The notes under the pieces are model-generated. The model saw only the letters and a program-made list of their open reading frames with translations. It was not told where the DNA came from and did no database searches. A stretch of DNA of 64,000 bases from Nocardioides marinisabuli (lineage in GTDB: Bacteria; Actinomycetota; Actinomycetes; Propionibacteriales; Nocardioidaceae): NCBI RefSeq assembly GCF_013466785.1, contig NZ_CP059163.1:2294001-2358000 (forward strand), read 5' to 3'. Below are positions 27,525 through 35,561 of the stretch, one piece after another. The translations under genes and the position numbers were made by a program. The first letter of the stretch is position 1. Each line of letters opens with the position of its first letter.

Positions 27525-28187
27525 GTGAGCAGTCCGCGTGCGCAGCAGGGGCCCTGGCGCGAGATCGGCGACGTCGACGAGCTCGCGCTGCTGCTGGGCG
27601 AGCCGACGCCGGTGGTGCGGGCGAAGGTGCACGCCACCCTGACCGACGTCGACCGGGCCTGGCTGGCGGCGACGCCGTTCTGCATGCTGGCCACGGCCGA
27701 CGCGGAGGGCCGCTGCGACGTCTCGCCGAAGGGCGACCCCACCGGGAGCCTGGTGCACGTGCTCGACGAGTCGACCATCGCCATCGCCGAGCGCCCCGGC
27801 AACCGGCTCGCCGACGGCTACCGCAACATCCTGGCCAACCCCCACGTCGGGCTCGACTTCGTCATCCCCGGGCGCGGCGACACGCTGCGGGTCAACGGGC
27901 GGGCGCGGCTGGTGCGCGAGGCGCCCTTCCTCGACGAGCTCGAGGTCCGCGGCCACCGGCCGCTGCTGGCCGTCGTGGTCGAGGTCGAGGAGGTCTTCTT
28001 CCACTGCTCCAAGGCGTTCCTGCGCTCGCGGCTGTGGGAGCCGGAGAGCTGGGCGCCCGAGGCGCACGTGCCGCGGCGCGCGGTGCTGGCGGCCGCCGCG
28101 GAGCCCCCGGTCGAGGCGGGCGGGCGCAGCCCCGCCGAGCTCGAGGAGTACTACGGACCGTCCTACGCCGAGAGGCTCTACCGATGA
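27525..28187 (+). CDS. FMN-dependent PPOX-type flavoprotein, MSMEG_1061 family
   Basis: 220 residues from the GTG at 27525 (a TTG at 27516 is possible). The split-barrel fold is visible: FCMLATADAEGRCDVSPKGDPTG, then IAERPGNRLADGYRNILANPHVGLDFVIPGRGDTLRVNGRARL, the FMN-binding region of pyridoxamine-oxidase-like proteins. VFFHCSKAFLRSRLW is typical of the MSMEG_1061 branch. The physiological substrate is unknown. It overlaps the dapF ATG by four bases (28184-28187). Confidence 0.85.
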   Translation: MSSPRAQQGPWREIGDVDELALLLGEPTPVVRAKVHATLTDVDRAWLAATPFCMLATADAEGRCDVSPKGDPTGSLVHVLDESTIAIAERPGNRLADGYRNILANPHVGLDFVIPGRGDTLRVNGRARLVREAPFLDELEVRGHRPLLAVVVEVEEVFFHCSKAFLRSRLWEPESWAPEAHVPRRAVLAAAAEPPVEAGGRSPAELEEYYGPSYAERLYR

Positions 28188-29049
28188 CCTACCCCTTCCT
28201 CAAGGGCCACGGCACCCGCAACGACTTCGTGCTGCTGCCCGACCACGACGGCTCGGTGCACGGCGGGCTGGCCGTCGAGCGGGTGCGGGCGCTGTGCGAC
28301 CGCGCGCCGGCATCGGCGGTGACGGGGTGCTGCGGGTGGTGCGCACCGCCGCGCTGGCCGCCACCGACCCCGGTGCCGCGGCGCTGGCCGAGGGTGCGGA
28401 GTGGTTCATGGACTACCGCAACGCCGACGGGTCGGTCTCGGAGATGTGCGGCAACGGGGTGCGCGTCTTCGCCCTGCACCTGCTCCAGGAGGGCCTGGTC
28501 GAGCCCGGTACGCCGATCCCGGTCGGCACCCGCGACGGCGTCAAGGTCGTCACCCCCGCGGGCGGCGCCCCCGAGGACGGCCTGACCGTCGACATGGGCG
28601 CGCCGCGCCTGGTGGGTCGCACCGAGGTGTCGGTGGGGGAGCGGGCCTGGCCCGCCCGTCACGTCGACATGGGCAACCCGCACGCGGTGGCCTTCGTCGA
28701 CTCCCTCGACGACGCCGGCGCGCTGACCGAGGCGCCCGGCCACGACGCCGGGGTCTACCCCGACGGGGTCAACGTCGAGTTCGTGGTGCGCCGCGGGCCG
28801 CGCCACGTCGCGATGCGGGTCCACGAGCGCGGCTCGGGCGAGACCTCCTCCTGCGGCACCGGCGCCTGCGCGGTGATGGTCGCCGCGGCCGAGGCCGACG
28901 GCGCGCTCGGCTCCGACGACGACGCCGCCGGGGCGGCGTACCGGGTGGACCTGCCGGGCGGCACCCTGACCATCGCCCTCGACGAGCGCGGCCACATGCT
29001 GATGACCGGCCCCGCCGTGATCGTCGCCCGCGGCACCACCGACCTGTAG
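28184..29049 (+). pseudogene. dapF: Diaminopimelate epimerase, single-base frameshift as given
   Basis: It begins MTYPFLKGHGTRNDFVLL, a normal DapF start. After VRALCDR the reading frame jumps: one base is missing at about 28301-28306 (the expected continuation RRAGIGGDG is in the +1-shifted frame). From there the frame is intact to the stop, with both catalytic Cys in place (MCGNGVRVF and SSCGTGACAVM) and a normal C-terminus. DapF converts LL- to meso-diaminopimelate for peptidoglycan and lysine, and is normally essential. A sequence error is therefore more likely than true loss. It is overlapped by the PPOX gene at the start. Confidence 0.85.
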
Positions 29050-29069
29050 GGCTGTCGGGCTGGCCCGGA

Positions 29070-29154
29070 GGTTCATCGGGCACCCGATGGAACTGGCGGC
29101 ACCTGGCTGAACCTTCGTGGTGGTGGCGCGAGTTCTGTCGGGTACCCGATGAAA
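29070..29154. repeat. Palindrome-bounded intergenic repeat, copy 2 (inverted relative to copy 1)
   Basis: The left palindrome is TTCATCGGGCACCCGATGGA (29072-29091) and the right is TGTCGGGTACCCGATGAA (29136-29153). The reverse complement aligns along its length with 2709-2794, including CGCCACCAC, TCAGCCAGG and CCGCCAGTTCCATCGGG. It lies in the 190-bp gap between dapF and the next SDR gene. Confidence 0.8.
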
Positions 29155-29239
29155 CTCCCGCGCCCGACCGTGACAGTGGAACTGTCTCGTTCGGCGGGTC
29201 CCTGTCGGCGCGCGACGACGGCCCCCTAGGCTCCGCTGC

Positions 29240-30016
29240 ATGGACATCTCCGGAGCATCTGCCATCGTCACCGGCGGCGCGTCGGGCATCGGCGCCGCCG
29301 CGGCCCGCCAGCTCGCCGCCAAGGGCGCGACCGTCGTCATCGCCGACCTGCAGGCCGACAAGGGCGAGGCCCTGGCCGCCGAGATCGGCGGCGTCTTCGC
29401 CCAGGTCGACGTCACGAACACTGACCAGATCAAGGCCGCGGTCGAGGCCGCCGCCGAGATCGCGCCGCTGCGCGCCGTGGTCAACTCGGCCGGCATCGGC
29501 TGGGCGCAGCGCACGATCGGGCGCGACGGCGACTTCGACTCCGCGCACGACCTGGCGGCGTACACGAAGGTGATCGCGATCAACCTGATCGGCACCTTCG
29601 ACATGACCCGCCTGGCCGCCACCGCGATGAGCCGCAACGAGCCCGACGCCGACGGCTGCCGCGGCGCCATCGCCAACCTCACCTCGGTCGCGGCCTTCGA
29701 CGGCCAGATCGGCCAGGCGGCGTACTCGTCGTCGAAGGGCGGCGTCGTCGGCATGACCCTGCCGGTCGCGCGCGACCTGTCGGCCGCCGGCATCCGCCTC
29801 AACACCATCGCCCCGGGCCTCATCGACACCCCGATCTACGGCGAGGGCGAGCAGGCCGAGGCGTTCAAGGCCAAGCTCGGCGAGAGCGTGCTGTTCCCCA
29901 AGCGGCTCGGCAACCCCGACGAGCTGGCCTCGATGGTCGTGGAGACGATCACCAACTCCTACATGAACGCCGAGGTCATCCGCGTCGACGGCGGCATCCG
30001 GATGCCCCCCAAGTAG
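29240..30016 (+). CDS. SDR family oxidoreductase, HSD10/3-hydroxyacyl-CoA dehydrogenase type
   Basis: 258 residues. It has TGGASGIGAAAA (cofactor loop), an Asp in VIADLQAD favouring NAD, NSAGIGWAQR, Ser in LTSVAAFDGQ, YSSSKGG (catalytic Tyr/Lys) and PGLIDTPIYG. The insertion after the NSAGIG motif and the overall pattern fit the type II 3-hydroxyacyl-CoA dehydrogenase subgroup, so a role in fatty acid or branched-chain catabolism is likely. It is monocistronic, with a strong terminator 12 bp after the stop. Confidence 0.85.
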   Translation: MDISGASAIVTGGASGIGAAAARQLAAKGATVVIADLQADKGEALAAEIGGVFAQVDVTNTDQIKAAVEAAAEIAPLRAVVNSAGIGWAQRTIGRDGDFDSAHDLAAYTKVIAINLIGTFDMTRLAATAMSRNEPDADGCRGAIANLTSVAAFDGQIGQAAYSSSKGGVVGMTLPVARDLSAAGIRLNTIAPGLIDTPIYGEGEQAEAFKAKLGESVLFPKRLGNPDELASMVVETITNSYMNAEVIRVDGGIRMPPK

Positions 30017-30027
30017 CCACCGGCACT

Positions 30028-30069
30028 CGTGCCCCTGGGGGTGACCAGCAGGTCACCCCCAGGGGCACG
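30028..30069. terminator. Intrinsic-type hairpin, 19-bp perfect stem
   Basis: Arms 30028-30046 and 30051-30069 are perfectly complementary around the tetraloop AGCA. It lies just after the SDR stop and before the next start. The T-poor 3' side is usual for this GC content. Confidence 0.8.
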
Positions 30070-30091
30070 ACCCATTTGCAACACTCGACGC

Positions 30092-30772
30092 GTGGACCTC
30101 GCCCCTCGCCTCCTCGACACCGCCACCCCCGACGACCCGCGCGCCGTCGTGCTGGTGCTGCACGGCGGCGCCGACCGCCAGGACAGCCCCGGGGTCAGCC
30201 CCACCCAGCTCTCGGTGCTGCGGATGATCCCCACCGCCAAGGCGGTCGCGCGGGCCGGGCGCGGCGAGCTGGCCGTCCACCGCGTGCTCAACACCCGCCG
30301 CGGCTGGGACACCCACACCACCCCGGTCGACGACGTGGCCTGGGCGCTCGAGCAGGTGCGCGAGCGGTACGGCGACCGCCCGGTCGGCCTCGTCGGGCAC
30401 TCGCTCGGTGGTCGGGCCGCCCTGCTCGCCGGCGGGCTCGACTGCGTGCGCTCGGTCGTGGCGCTCAACCCGTGGGTCTACCCGACCGACGGCGTCCCGA
30501 TGCCGGGGCGCAGCGTGCTGGTGGTGCACGGCATGCGCGACCGCATCGCCCCGCCCGGCCGCGCCGAGACCGTCGCGCGGCGCATCGCCGCGCACACCGG
30601 GGTGGGCTTCATCCGCATCCCCGACGGCAAGCACGCGATGCTGCGCCACGGCCGCTCCTTCGACTCGTATGCCGCCCAGTTCAGCGCCGCCAGCCTCCTC
30701 GGGCGCGACGGGGTCGAGGTCTCCGAGCCGGTCGCCGCGGTGCTGGCCGGCGAGCCCTGGGTCACCGCCTGA
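30092..30772 (+). CDS. Alpha/beta hydrolase
   Basis: 226 residues from the GTG at 30092; codons further upstream lie in the terminator hairpin. The serine nucleophile elbow is VGLVGHSLGGRAALL, the oxyanion strand is LVLHGGADRQ, and the acid is likely in VVHGMRDRIAP. The catalytic His is in GKHAMLRHG. It has no signal peptide, so it is a cytosolic esterase/lipase-like enzyme of unknown substrate. The 3' end is followed by a 22-bp tandem repeat array. Confidence 0.8.
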   Translation: MDLAPRLLDTATPDDPRAVVLVLHGGADRQDSPGVSPTQLSVLRMIPTAKAVARAGRGELAVHRVLNTRRGWDTHTTPVDDVAWALEQVRERYGDRPVGLVGHSLGGRAALLAGGLDCVRSVVALNPWVYPTDGVPMPGRSVLVVHGMRDRIAPPGRAETVARRIAAHTGVGFIRIPDGKHAMLRHGRSFDSYAAQFSAASLLGRDGVEVSEPVAAVLAGEPWVTA

Positions 30773-30796
30773 CGCCGACCCGGCCCGTCCGAACCG

Positions 30797-30893
30797 GCCG
30801 GCTCGCGGTGAAGTTGCGCCGGCTCGGCGGTGAAGTGGCGCCGGCTCGGCGGTGAAGTGGCGCCGGGTCGGCGGTGAAGTGGCGCCGGCTCGC
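30797..30893. repeat. 22-bp-period tandem array abutting a stop codon
   Basis: Units start at 30797 (21 bp), 30818, 30840, 30862 and 30884 (partial); the consensus is GCCGGCTCGGCGGTGAAGTG plus GC. The array ends one base before the stop codon of the minus-strand kinase gene (30895-30897). Read on the minus strand the units are GACCCGGCGCCACTTCACCG, sharing GACCCGGCGC with the array after miaB. Confidence 0.85.
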
Positions 30894-30894
30894 G

Positions 30895-31503
30895 TCAGGG
30901 GGTGAGGTCGAGGACCAGGTCGGCGCGCTCGGCGGCGGCCTCGACGAGCGCGGCGTTGGGCTCGTCGACGCGGGCGACCCAGGCGCGGGCCTCGTCGGGG
31001 GTCTTGCCGTGGGCGACGTGGCGGGCCAGCAGCCGCTCGAGGCGCACGTCGGTGTCGACGTGCACGTGCCACACGGTGTCGAGCAGGGCGCGCACCGCGC
31101 GCCAGCGGGGCTCGTCGAGGAGCAGGTAGTTGCCCTCGGTGACGACCTGGTCGGCCGCCCCCGGCACCGGCAGCGCGCCGGCGAGGGGCTGCTCGAGGTC
31201 GCGCTCGAAGGCCGGTGCCATCACCAGCTCCTCGCGCTCGCGCACCCGCCGCAGCAGGGCGGCGTACCCCTCGGCGTCGAAGGTCTCGGGCGCACCCTTG
31301 CGGTCGAGCAGCCCGCGGCGGCGCAGCTCGACGTCGGCGAGGTGGAAGCCGTCCATCGGCACCACCGCGGCGCCGGTGTGCTCGGCCAGCCAGGCCGCGA
31401 CGGTCGACTTGCCGGCCCCGGGGGCGCCGGTGAGGCCGAGCAGCCGGCCGCGGGGCAGGTGCTCGAGCGCGGCGAGGACGTCGGGGCTGGGCACGCCCTC
31501 CAT
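30895..31503 (-). CDS. Nucleoside/nucleotide kinase family protein (P-loop, PanK/PRK-like)
   Basis: 202 residues. Walker A is GLTGAPGAGKSTVAAWLA, the substrate-side Asp segment is VVPMDGFHLAD, and the fold continues with VVTEGNYLLLDEPRW and a C-terminal LERLLARHVAHGK region. This is the phosphoribulokinase/uridine kinase/pantothenate kinase superfamily (YggC/FrcK type). The phosphate acceptor is probably a small sugar or nucleoside, not determinable here. It is transcribed divergently from hflX with an 81-bp spacer. The downstream tandem array abuts the stop. Confidence 0.82.
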   Translation of the reverse strand: MEGVPSPDVLAALEHLPRGRLLGLTGAPGAGKSTVAAWLAEHTGAAVVPMDGFHLADVELRRRGLLDRKGAPETFDAEGYAALLRRVREREELVMAPAFERDLEQPLAGALPVPGAADQVVTEGNYLLLDEPRWRAVRALLDTVWHVHVDTDVRLERLLARHVAHGKTPDEARAWVARVDEPNAALVEAAAERADLVLDLTP

Positions 31504-31584
31504 CGTGGCACGTGGCGGCGTCCCGGGTGTGCCGGGATGAAAGTCGTTCGTGGTCGCGTTGGAACAGACATACCCTGGAGGCAT

Positions 31585-33147
31585 ATGACGAACGCACCTG
31601 ACTTCTCCCTCGACGACGAGCTCGAGGCCACCGCGGCGTGGGACGCCGACGACTTCGAGTCCGGCTACGCCGACGATGACGACCGGGCCGACGACGACCG
31701 GGCCGACGAGCCCGCCGTCGACCTCGACGCCCCCGACCCCGAGGACGACGACCCCACGGTCGGCGCCATGGAGCTCGCCGAGCGCCACCAGCTGCGCCGC
31801 GTGGCCAGCCTGCGCACCGAGCTCGAGGACATCACCGAGGTCGAGTACCGCCAGCTGCGCCTCGAGCGGGTCGTGCTGGTCGGCGTGTGGACCGAGGGCA
31901 GCGTGCAGGACGCCGAGAACTCGATGGCCGAGCTCGCCCTGCTCGCCGAGACCGCCGGCTCCGAGGTGCTGGAGGCGCTCTTCCAGCGCCGCCAAAAGCC
32001 CGACCCGGCCACCTACATCGGCCGCGGCAAGGTCGAGGGCCTGGCCGAGATCGTGGCCGCGACCGGCGCCGACACCGTCATCTGCGACGGTGAGCTCGCG
32101 CCGAGCCAGCTGCGCAACCTCGAGGACAAGATCAAGGTCAAGGTGGTCGACCGGACCGCGCTGATCCTCGACATCTTCGCCCAGCACGCCAAGTCGCGCG
32201 AGGGCCAGGCCCAGGTCGAGCTGGCCCAGCTCTCCTACATGAAGCAGCGCCTGCGCGGCTGGGGCGGCAACCTGTCGCGCCAGGCCGGTGGCCGCGTCGC
32301 CGGCGGTGCCGGCATCGGTGGCCGTGGCCCCGGTGAGACCAAGATCGAGACCGACCGCCGCCGCATCAACACCAAGATCGCCAAGCTGCGCGCCGACCTG
32401 AAGCAGATGAAGGTCACCCGCGACGCCAAGCGCTCGGGCCGCGCCCGCAACGAGATCCCCTCGGTGGCGATCGCCGGCTACACCAACGCCGGCAAGTCCA
32501 GCCTGCTCAACCGGCTGACCAGCGCCGGGGTGCTGGTCGAGGACAGCCTGTTCGCGACCCTCGACCCCACCACGCGTCGTACGACGACCGCGGACGGGCG
32601 GGTCTACACGATGAGCGACACCGTCGGGTTCGTCCGCCACCTGCCCCACCAGCTGGTCGAGGCGTTCCGCTCGACGCTGGAGGAGGTGGCCGCGGCCGAC
32701 CTGATCCTGCACGTGGTCGACGGCTCGCACCCCGACCCCGAGGGCCAGCTGAGTGCGGTGCGCGAGGTGCTCGCCGAGGTCGACGCCGCCAAGATCCCCG
32801 AGCTCGTGGTCATCAACAAGGCCGACGCCGCCGACCCGCTGGTGCTGGCGCGCCTGCAGGCCCGCGAGCCGCACTCGGTGGTCGTCTCGGCCAGGACCGG
32901 CGAGGGCATCGCCGCGGCGCTGGCGGTCATCGAGTCCGAGCTGCCGCGCCCGTCGGTGGAGTTCGAGGTGCTGCTGCCCTACAGCCGTGGCGACCTGGTC
33001 AACCGGCTGCACCAGGAGGGCGAGATCGACACGCTCGAGCACACCGCCGACGGCTCCCTGGTGCGCGGGCGCGCCAACGAGTCGCTGGCCGGCGAGCTGG
33101 CGGCCTACGCCGTGCAGCCCAGCGTCGAGGGTGGCTCCCCGTCCTGA
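31585..33147 (+). CDS. hflX: Ribosome-associated GTPase HflX
   Basis: 520 residues. An acidic N-terminal extension (about 1-60, DDDDRADDDRAD) precedes the HflX domain with the glycine-rich GGRVAGGAGIGGRGPGE linker. The G domain has GYTNAGKSSLLN (G1), DTVGFVRHLPHQLVEAF (G3) and NKAD (G4). HflX splits stalled or hibernating 70S ribosomes and responds to heat or antibiotic stress. The ATG has GGAGG at good spacing (31577-31581). A TACCCT hexamer about 12 bp upstream could be a -10 element. Confidence 0.94.
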   Translation: MTNAPDFSLDDELEATAAWDADDFESGYADDDDRADDDRADEPAVDLDAPDPEDDDPTVGAMELAERHQLRRVASLRTELEDITEVEYRQLRLERVVLVGVWTEGSVQDAENSMAELALLAETAGSEVLEALFQRRQKPDPATYIGRGKVEGLAEIVAATGADTVICDGELAPSQLRNLEDKIKVKVVDRTALILDIFAQHAKSREGQAQVELAQLSYMKQRLRGWGGNLSRQAGGRVAGGAGIGGRGPGETKIETDRRRINTKIAKLRADLKQMKVTRDAKRSGRARNEIPSVAIAGYTNAGKSSLLNRLTSAGVLVEDSLFATLDPTTRRTTTADGRVYTMSDTVGFVRHLPHQLVEAFRSTLEEVAAADLILHVVDGSHPDPEGQLSAVREVLAEVDAAKIPELVVINKADAADPLVLARLQAREPHSVVVSARTGEGIAAALAVIESELPRPSVEFEVLLPYSRGDLVNRLHQEGEIDTLEHTADGSLVRGRANESLAGELAAYAVQPSVEGGSPS

Positions 33148-33154
33148 GCCCGGC

Positions 33155-34615
33155 CTAGACCCCGATCCGGCCCCAGGGGCCCCAGATCGCGAACGTCATG
33201 CCCTTGCTCGACTGGATGTTGACGTAGAGCGTGCGGCCGTCGGGGCTGAAGGTCGAACCGGCGAACTCGTCGCCGAACCGCTCGGCCCCGCTGCTGCTGC
33301 GCAGCCGGTTGAGCGCGATGTCCCAGATCTTGCCGCGCCGGGTCAGCCCGCGCAGGTAGTTGTCGCCGCTGGAGTCCTCGCAGACCACCAGGGTGCCGCG
33401 CTTGGACGTCGTGACGTTGTCGGGCAGGTCGAGCACCATCGGGCCGGGTGACTGGAAGACGCAGCGCAGCTGCTGGCGCCGGGTGTCGTAGGCCCACACC
33501 TGGCCCGAGCCGTTGCCGTAGCCGGAGGGCCCCTCGGTGCCGGGCATCGCCTCCCCGCCGCCCTGGGTGGAGGTGAAGTAGACGACGCCGCGGTCGTAGA
33601 CCTGGCCCTCGAGCCGCGAGAAGTACGCCGCCCCCTGCGCCCAGCCCTGGCTGGCCACGTGGGTCAGCGCGGTGGCCTGCTCGGTGGGCGCCGGCTCGCC
33701 GGGGGTGTGGTCGTACTCGACGTCGGGCTGGGCGATGTCGACCCACTCCACGTCGTAGGTCGCGCCCTGCTCCTGGTGCCCCTCGAGGTGGGCGTTGTCG
33801 ACGCCCTTGACCTTCAGCATCTGCAGCCGGCCGCCGTCGCGCAGCTCGCCGACCTCCATGGGGTGCGCGGGCGGGCGGTAGCGGTAGAAGCCCGAGGCGA
33901 AGCCGAAGTCGTCCTCGGTGAGGTAGAGGTGGCCCTTGCGGGGGTCGAAGGAGACCGCCTCGTGGGCGAAGCGCCCGGCCGAGCGGATCGGCTCGCGGTT
34001 CGACTGGCCCCGGCCCGGCTGGTGGCTGACCGGCACCTCGAAGACGTAGCCGTGCCGCTGCTTCAGCGGCACGTTGGAGGTGCCGGTGAAGTCGGCCTCG
34101 ACGTCGGGGCCGTTGACGGTCTCCTCGCAGGTGATCCACGCGCCCCACGGCATCTGCCCGCCCGAGCAGTTCATCATCGTGCCGTTGAGGCTGGTGAACG
34201 AGCCGAGCACCCCGCCGCGGCGGTTGACCTGCACCGTGGTGGTGCCGCCGCCGGCCATCTCGTCGTACGGCGTGCCGGGGCCGAAGGCGGGCTGGGGGTT
34301 GTTGACCTCGTGGTTGCGCACCAGGAGCGTGGTGCCGCGCGGGCCCTTGAAGGCGCCCATGCCGTCGTGGCGCCCGGGCAGCGCGGTGCCGTCGGTGAGC
34401 ACGACGGGGCCCTCGGTGTCGTGGAACGAGCGGTACTTGAAGCCACGGGGCAGGTGCAGGCGCACGGTGCCGTCGCGCAGGTCGCGCACGGGCACCAGCT
34501 CCTGCTGGCGGGGTGGGCGCCCCGCCTCGGCGGGCATCGTGACCAGCCCGGCGAAGGGGCCGACGGCGGCGCCGGCGGCGCTGGTGCGGAGCAGGGTGCG
34601 ACGGTCGAGCGACAT
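33155..34615 (-). CDS. PhoX-like phosphatase (DUF839), Tat-exported
   Basis: 486 residues from the ATG at 34615. The start is chosen because SLDRRTLLRTSAAGAAVG is a twin-arginine signal and GGAG lies upstream; a further in-frame Met 12 codons earlier lacks support. The DUF839 beta-propeller shows VRNHEVNNPQPAFG, WGAWITCEETVNG (metal-binding Glu region), GHLYLTEDDFGFASGFYRY and VVCEDSSGDNYLRG. PhoX enzymes are Ca/Fe-dependent alkaline phosphatases. It converges on hflX with a 7-bp gap. One of three phosphatase-like genes in 7 kb. Confidence 0.85.
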   Translation of the reverse strand: MSLDRRTLLRTSAAGAAVGPFAGLVTMPAEAGRPPRQQELVPVRDLRDGTVRLHLPRGFKYRSFHDTEGPVVLTDGTALPGRHDGMGAFKGPRGTTLLVRNHEVNNPQPAFGPGTPYDEMAGGGTTTVQVNRRGGVLGSFTSLNGTMMNCSGGQMPWGAWITCEETVNGPDVEADFTGTSNVPLKQRHGYVFEVPVSHQPGRGQSNREPIRSAGRFAHEAVSFDPRKGHLYLTEDDFGFASGFYRYRPPAHPMEVGELRDGGRLQMLKVKGVDNAHLEGHQEQGATYDVEWVDIAQPDVEYDHTPGEPAPTEQATALTHVASQGWAQGAAYFSRLEGQVYDRGVVYFTSTQGGGEAMPGTEGPSGYGNGSGQVWAYDTRRQQLRCVFQSPGPMVLDLPDNVTTSKRGTLVVCEDSSGDNYLRGLTRRGKIWDIALNRLRSSSGAERFGDEFAGSTFSPDGRTLYVNIQSSKGMTFAIWGPWGRIGV

Positions 34616-34778
34616 GCGGAGACTCCTGGATCCGAGAGGCGGGACGGGCATCCAACGTAATCCAGGTCACACCCGGTGGCCACCCCGTCCACACCGGCGC
34701 GTAACGATCCCTGCACGGGCCGGTCACGACCTGCGCCGAACCGCTGCGCGGGCCCGTGCGCGCGCGCACGATGGGGGT

Positions 34779-35474
34779 GTGCTCGGACCACTGGCGGTGC
34801 CGCGGCGGCGCACCCTCGGGGTGGGCCTGGCCGCGCTGCTCGTCGCGCTCGCGGTCGTCGTCGTGGTGCTGGCCCCCGAGCGGGCCACCGGCTCGTACGC
34901 CGAGCGCTGCGACCGCTTCGCCGCCGACTCGAGCGCCCGCGCGGGCCTGGTGACCGGTTCCGGCGAGCCGGTGCTGGTGATCGGCGACTCGTGGAGCGCC
35001 GGGCTGGGCCTGGCCGACCCGGGCGCCTCGTGGCCGGTGCGGCTGCCCGGTCGCGTGCATGTGGCCGGCTTCTCCGGCTCGGGCTTCTCGGCGCGCGCCT
35101 CGGGCTGCGGCGCCGTCTCCTTCGCCGCCCGCGCGCCCGCGGCGCTGGCCGGCCTGCCGGCCGACGCCCTGGTGGTGGTCGAGGGCGGCCTCAACGACTG
35201 GGACCGCAGCGACGCCGAGGTCACCGCCGGGTTCGACGACCTGCTGGCGGTGCTCGAGGGTCGCCGCGTGGTCGTCGTCGGGCCGGCGAGCGCGCCGTCG
35301 CGGGCGGCGTACGTCGCCCGGGTCGACGCGCTGCTCGCGGAGCTGGCGGCGGGCCACGGAGTCACCTACCTCTCGGCGCTCGACGTCGAGCTGGGCTACC
35401 TCGACGACCGGCTGCACCTGACCCCCGCCGGGCACACCGCGTTCGGCGACTGGGTGGCGGCGCACCTCGGGTGA
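34779..35474 (+). CDS. Secreted/anchored SGNH (GDSL) hydrolase
   Basis: 231 residues from a GTG. An N-terminal Arg-rich stretch and a hydrophobic helix (VGLAALLVALAVVVVVLA) suggest a signal anchor. The SGNH blocks are VIGDSWSAG (catalytic Ser), a Gly in the SGSG region, EGGLNDWDR (Asn) and DDRLHLTPAGH (Asp-x-x-His). It may deacylate cell-wall or extracellular esters. It is transcribed divergently from the PhoX-like gene across 163 bp that must hold both promoters; I see no clear operator there. Confidence 0.82.
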   Translation: MLGPLAVPRRRTLGVGLAALLVALAVVVVVLAPERATGSYAERCDRFAADSSARAGLVTGSGEPVLVIGDSWSAGLGLADPGASWPVRLPGRVHVAGFSGSGFSARASGCGAVSFAARAPAALAGLPADALVVVEGGLNDWDRSDAEVTAGFDDLLAVLEGRRVVVVGPASAPSRAAYVARVDALLAELAAGHGVTYLSALDVELGYLDDRLHLTPAGHTAFGDWVAAHLG

Positions 35475-35561
35475 GCGGCCGCCGTGACCCGCGGCACCCG
35501 CCCTCCACAGCCCCGGGGCGGGCCGCTGGGGAGCGTCGGTGGGCGCGGCTAGGGTGCTCGG

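Noticed and set aside
28184..29049. Programmed ribosomal frameshift in dapF
   Set aside because: There is no slippery heptamer or downstream structure at the break, and the shift splits a conserved motif. An indel is simpler.
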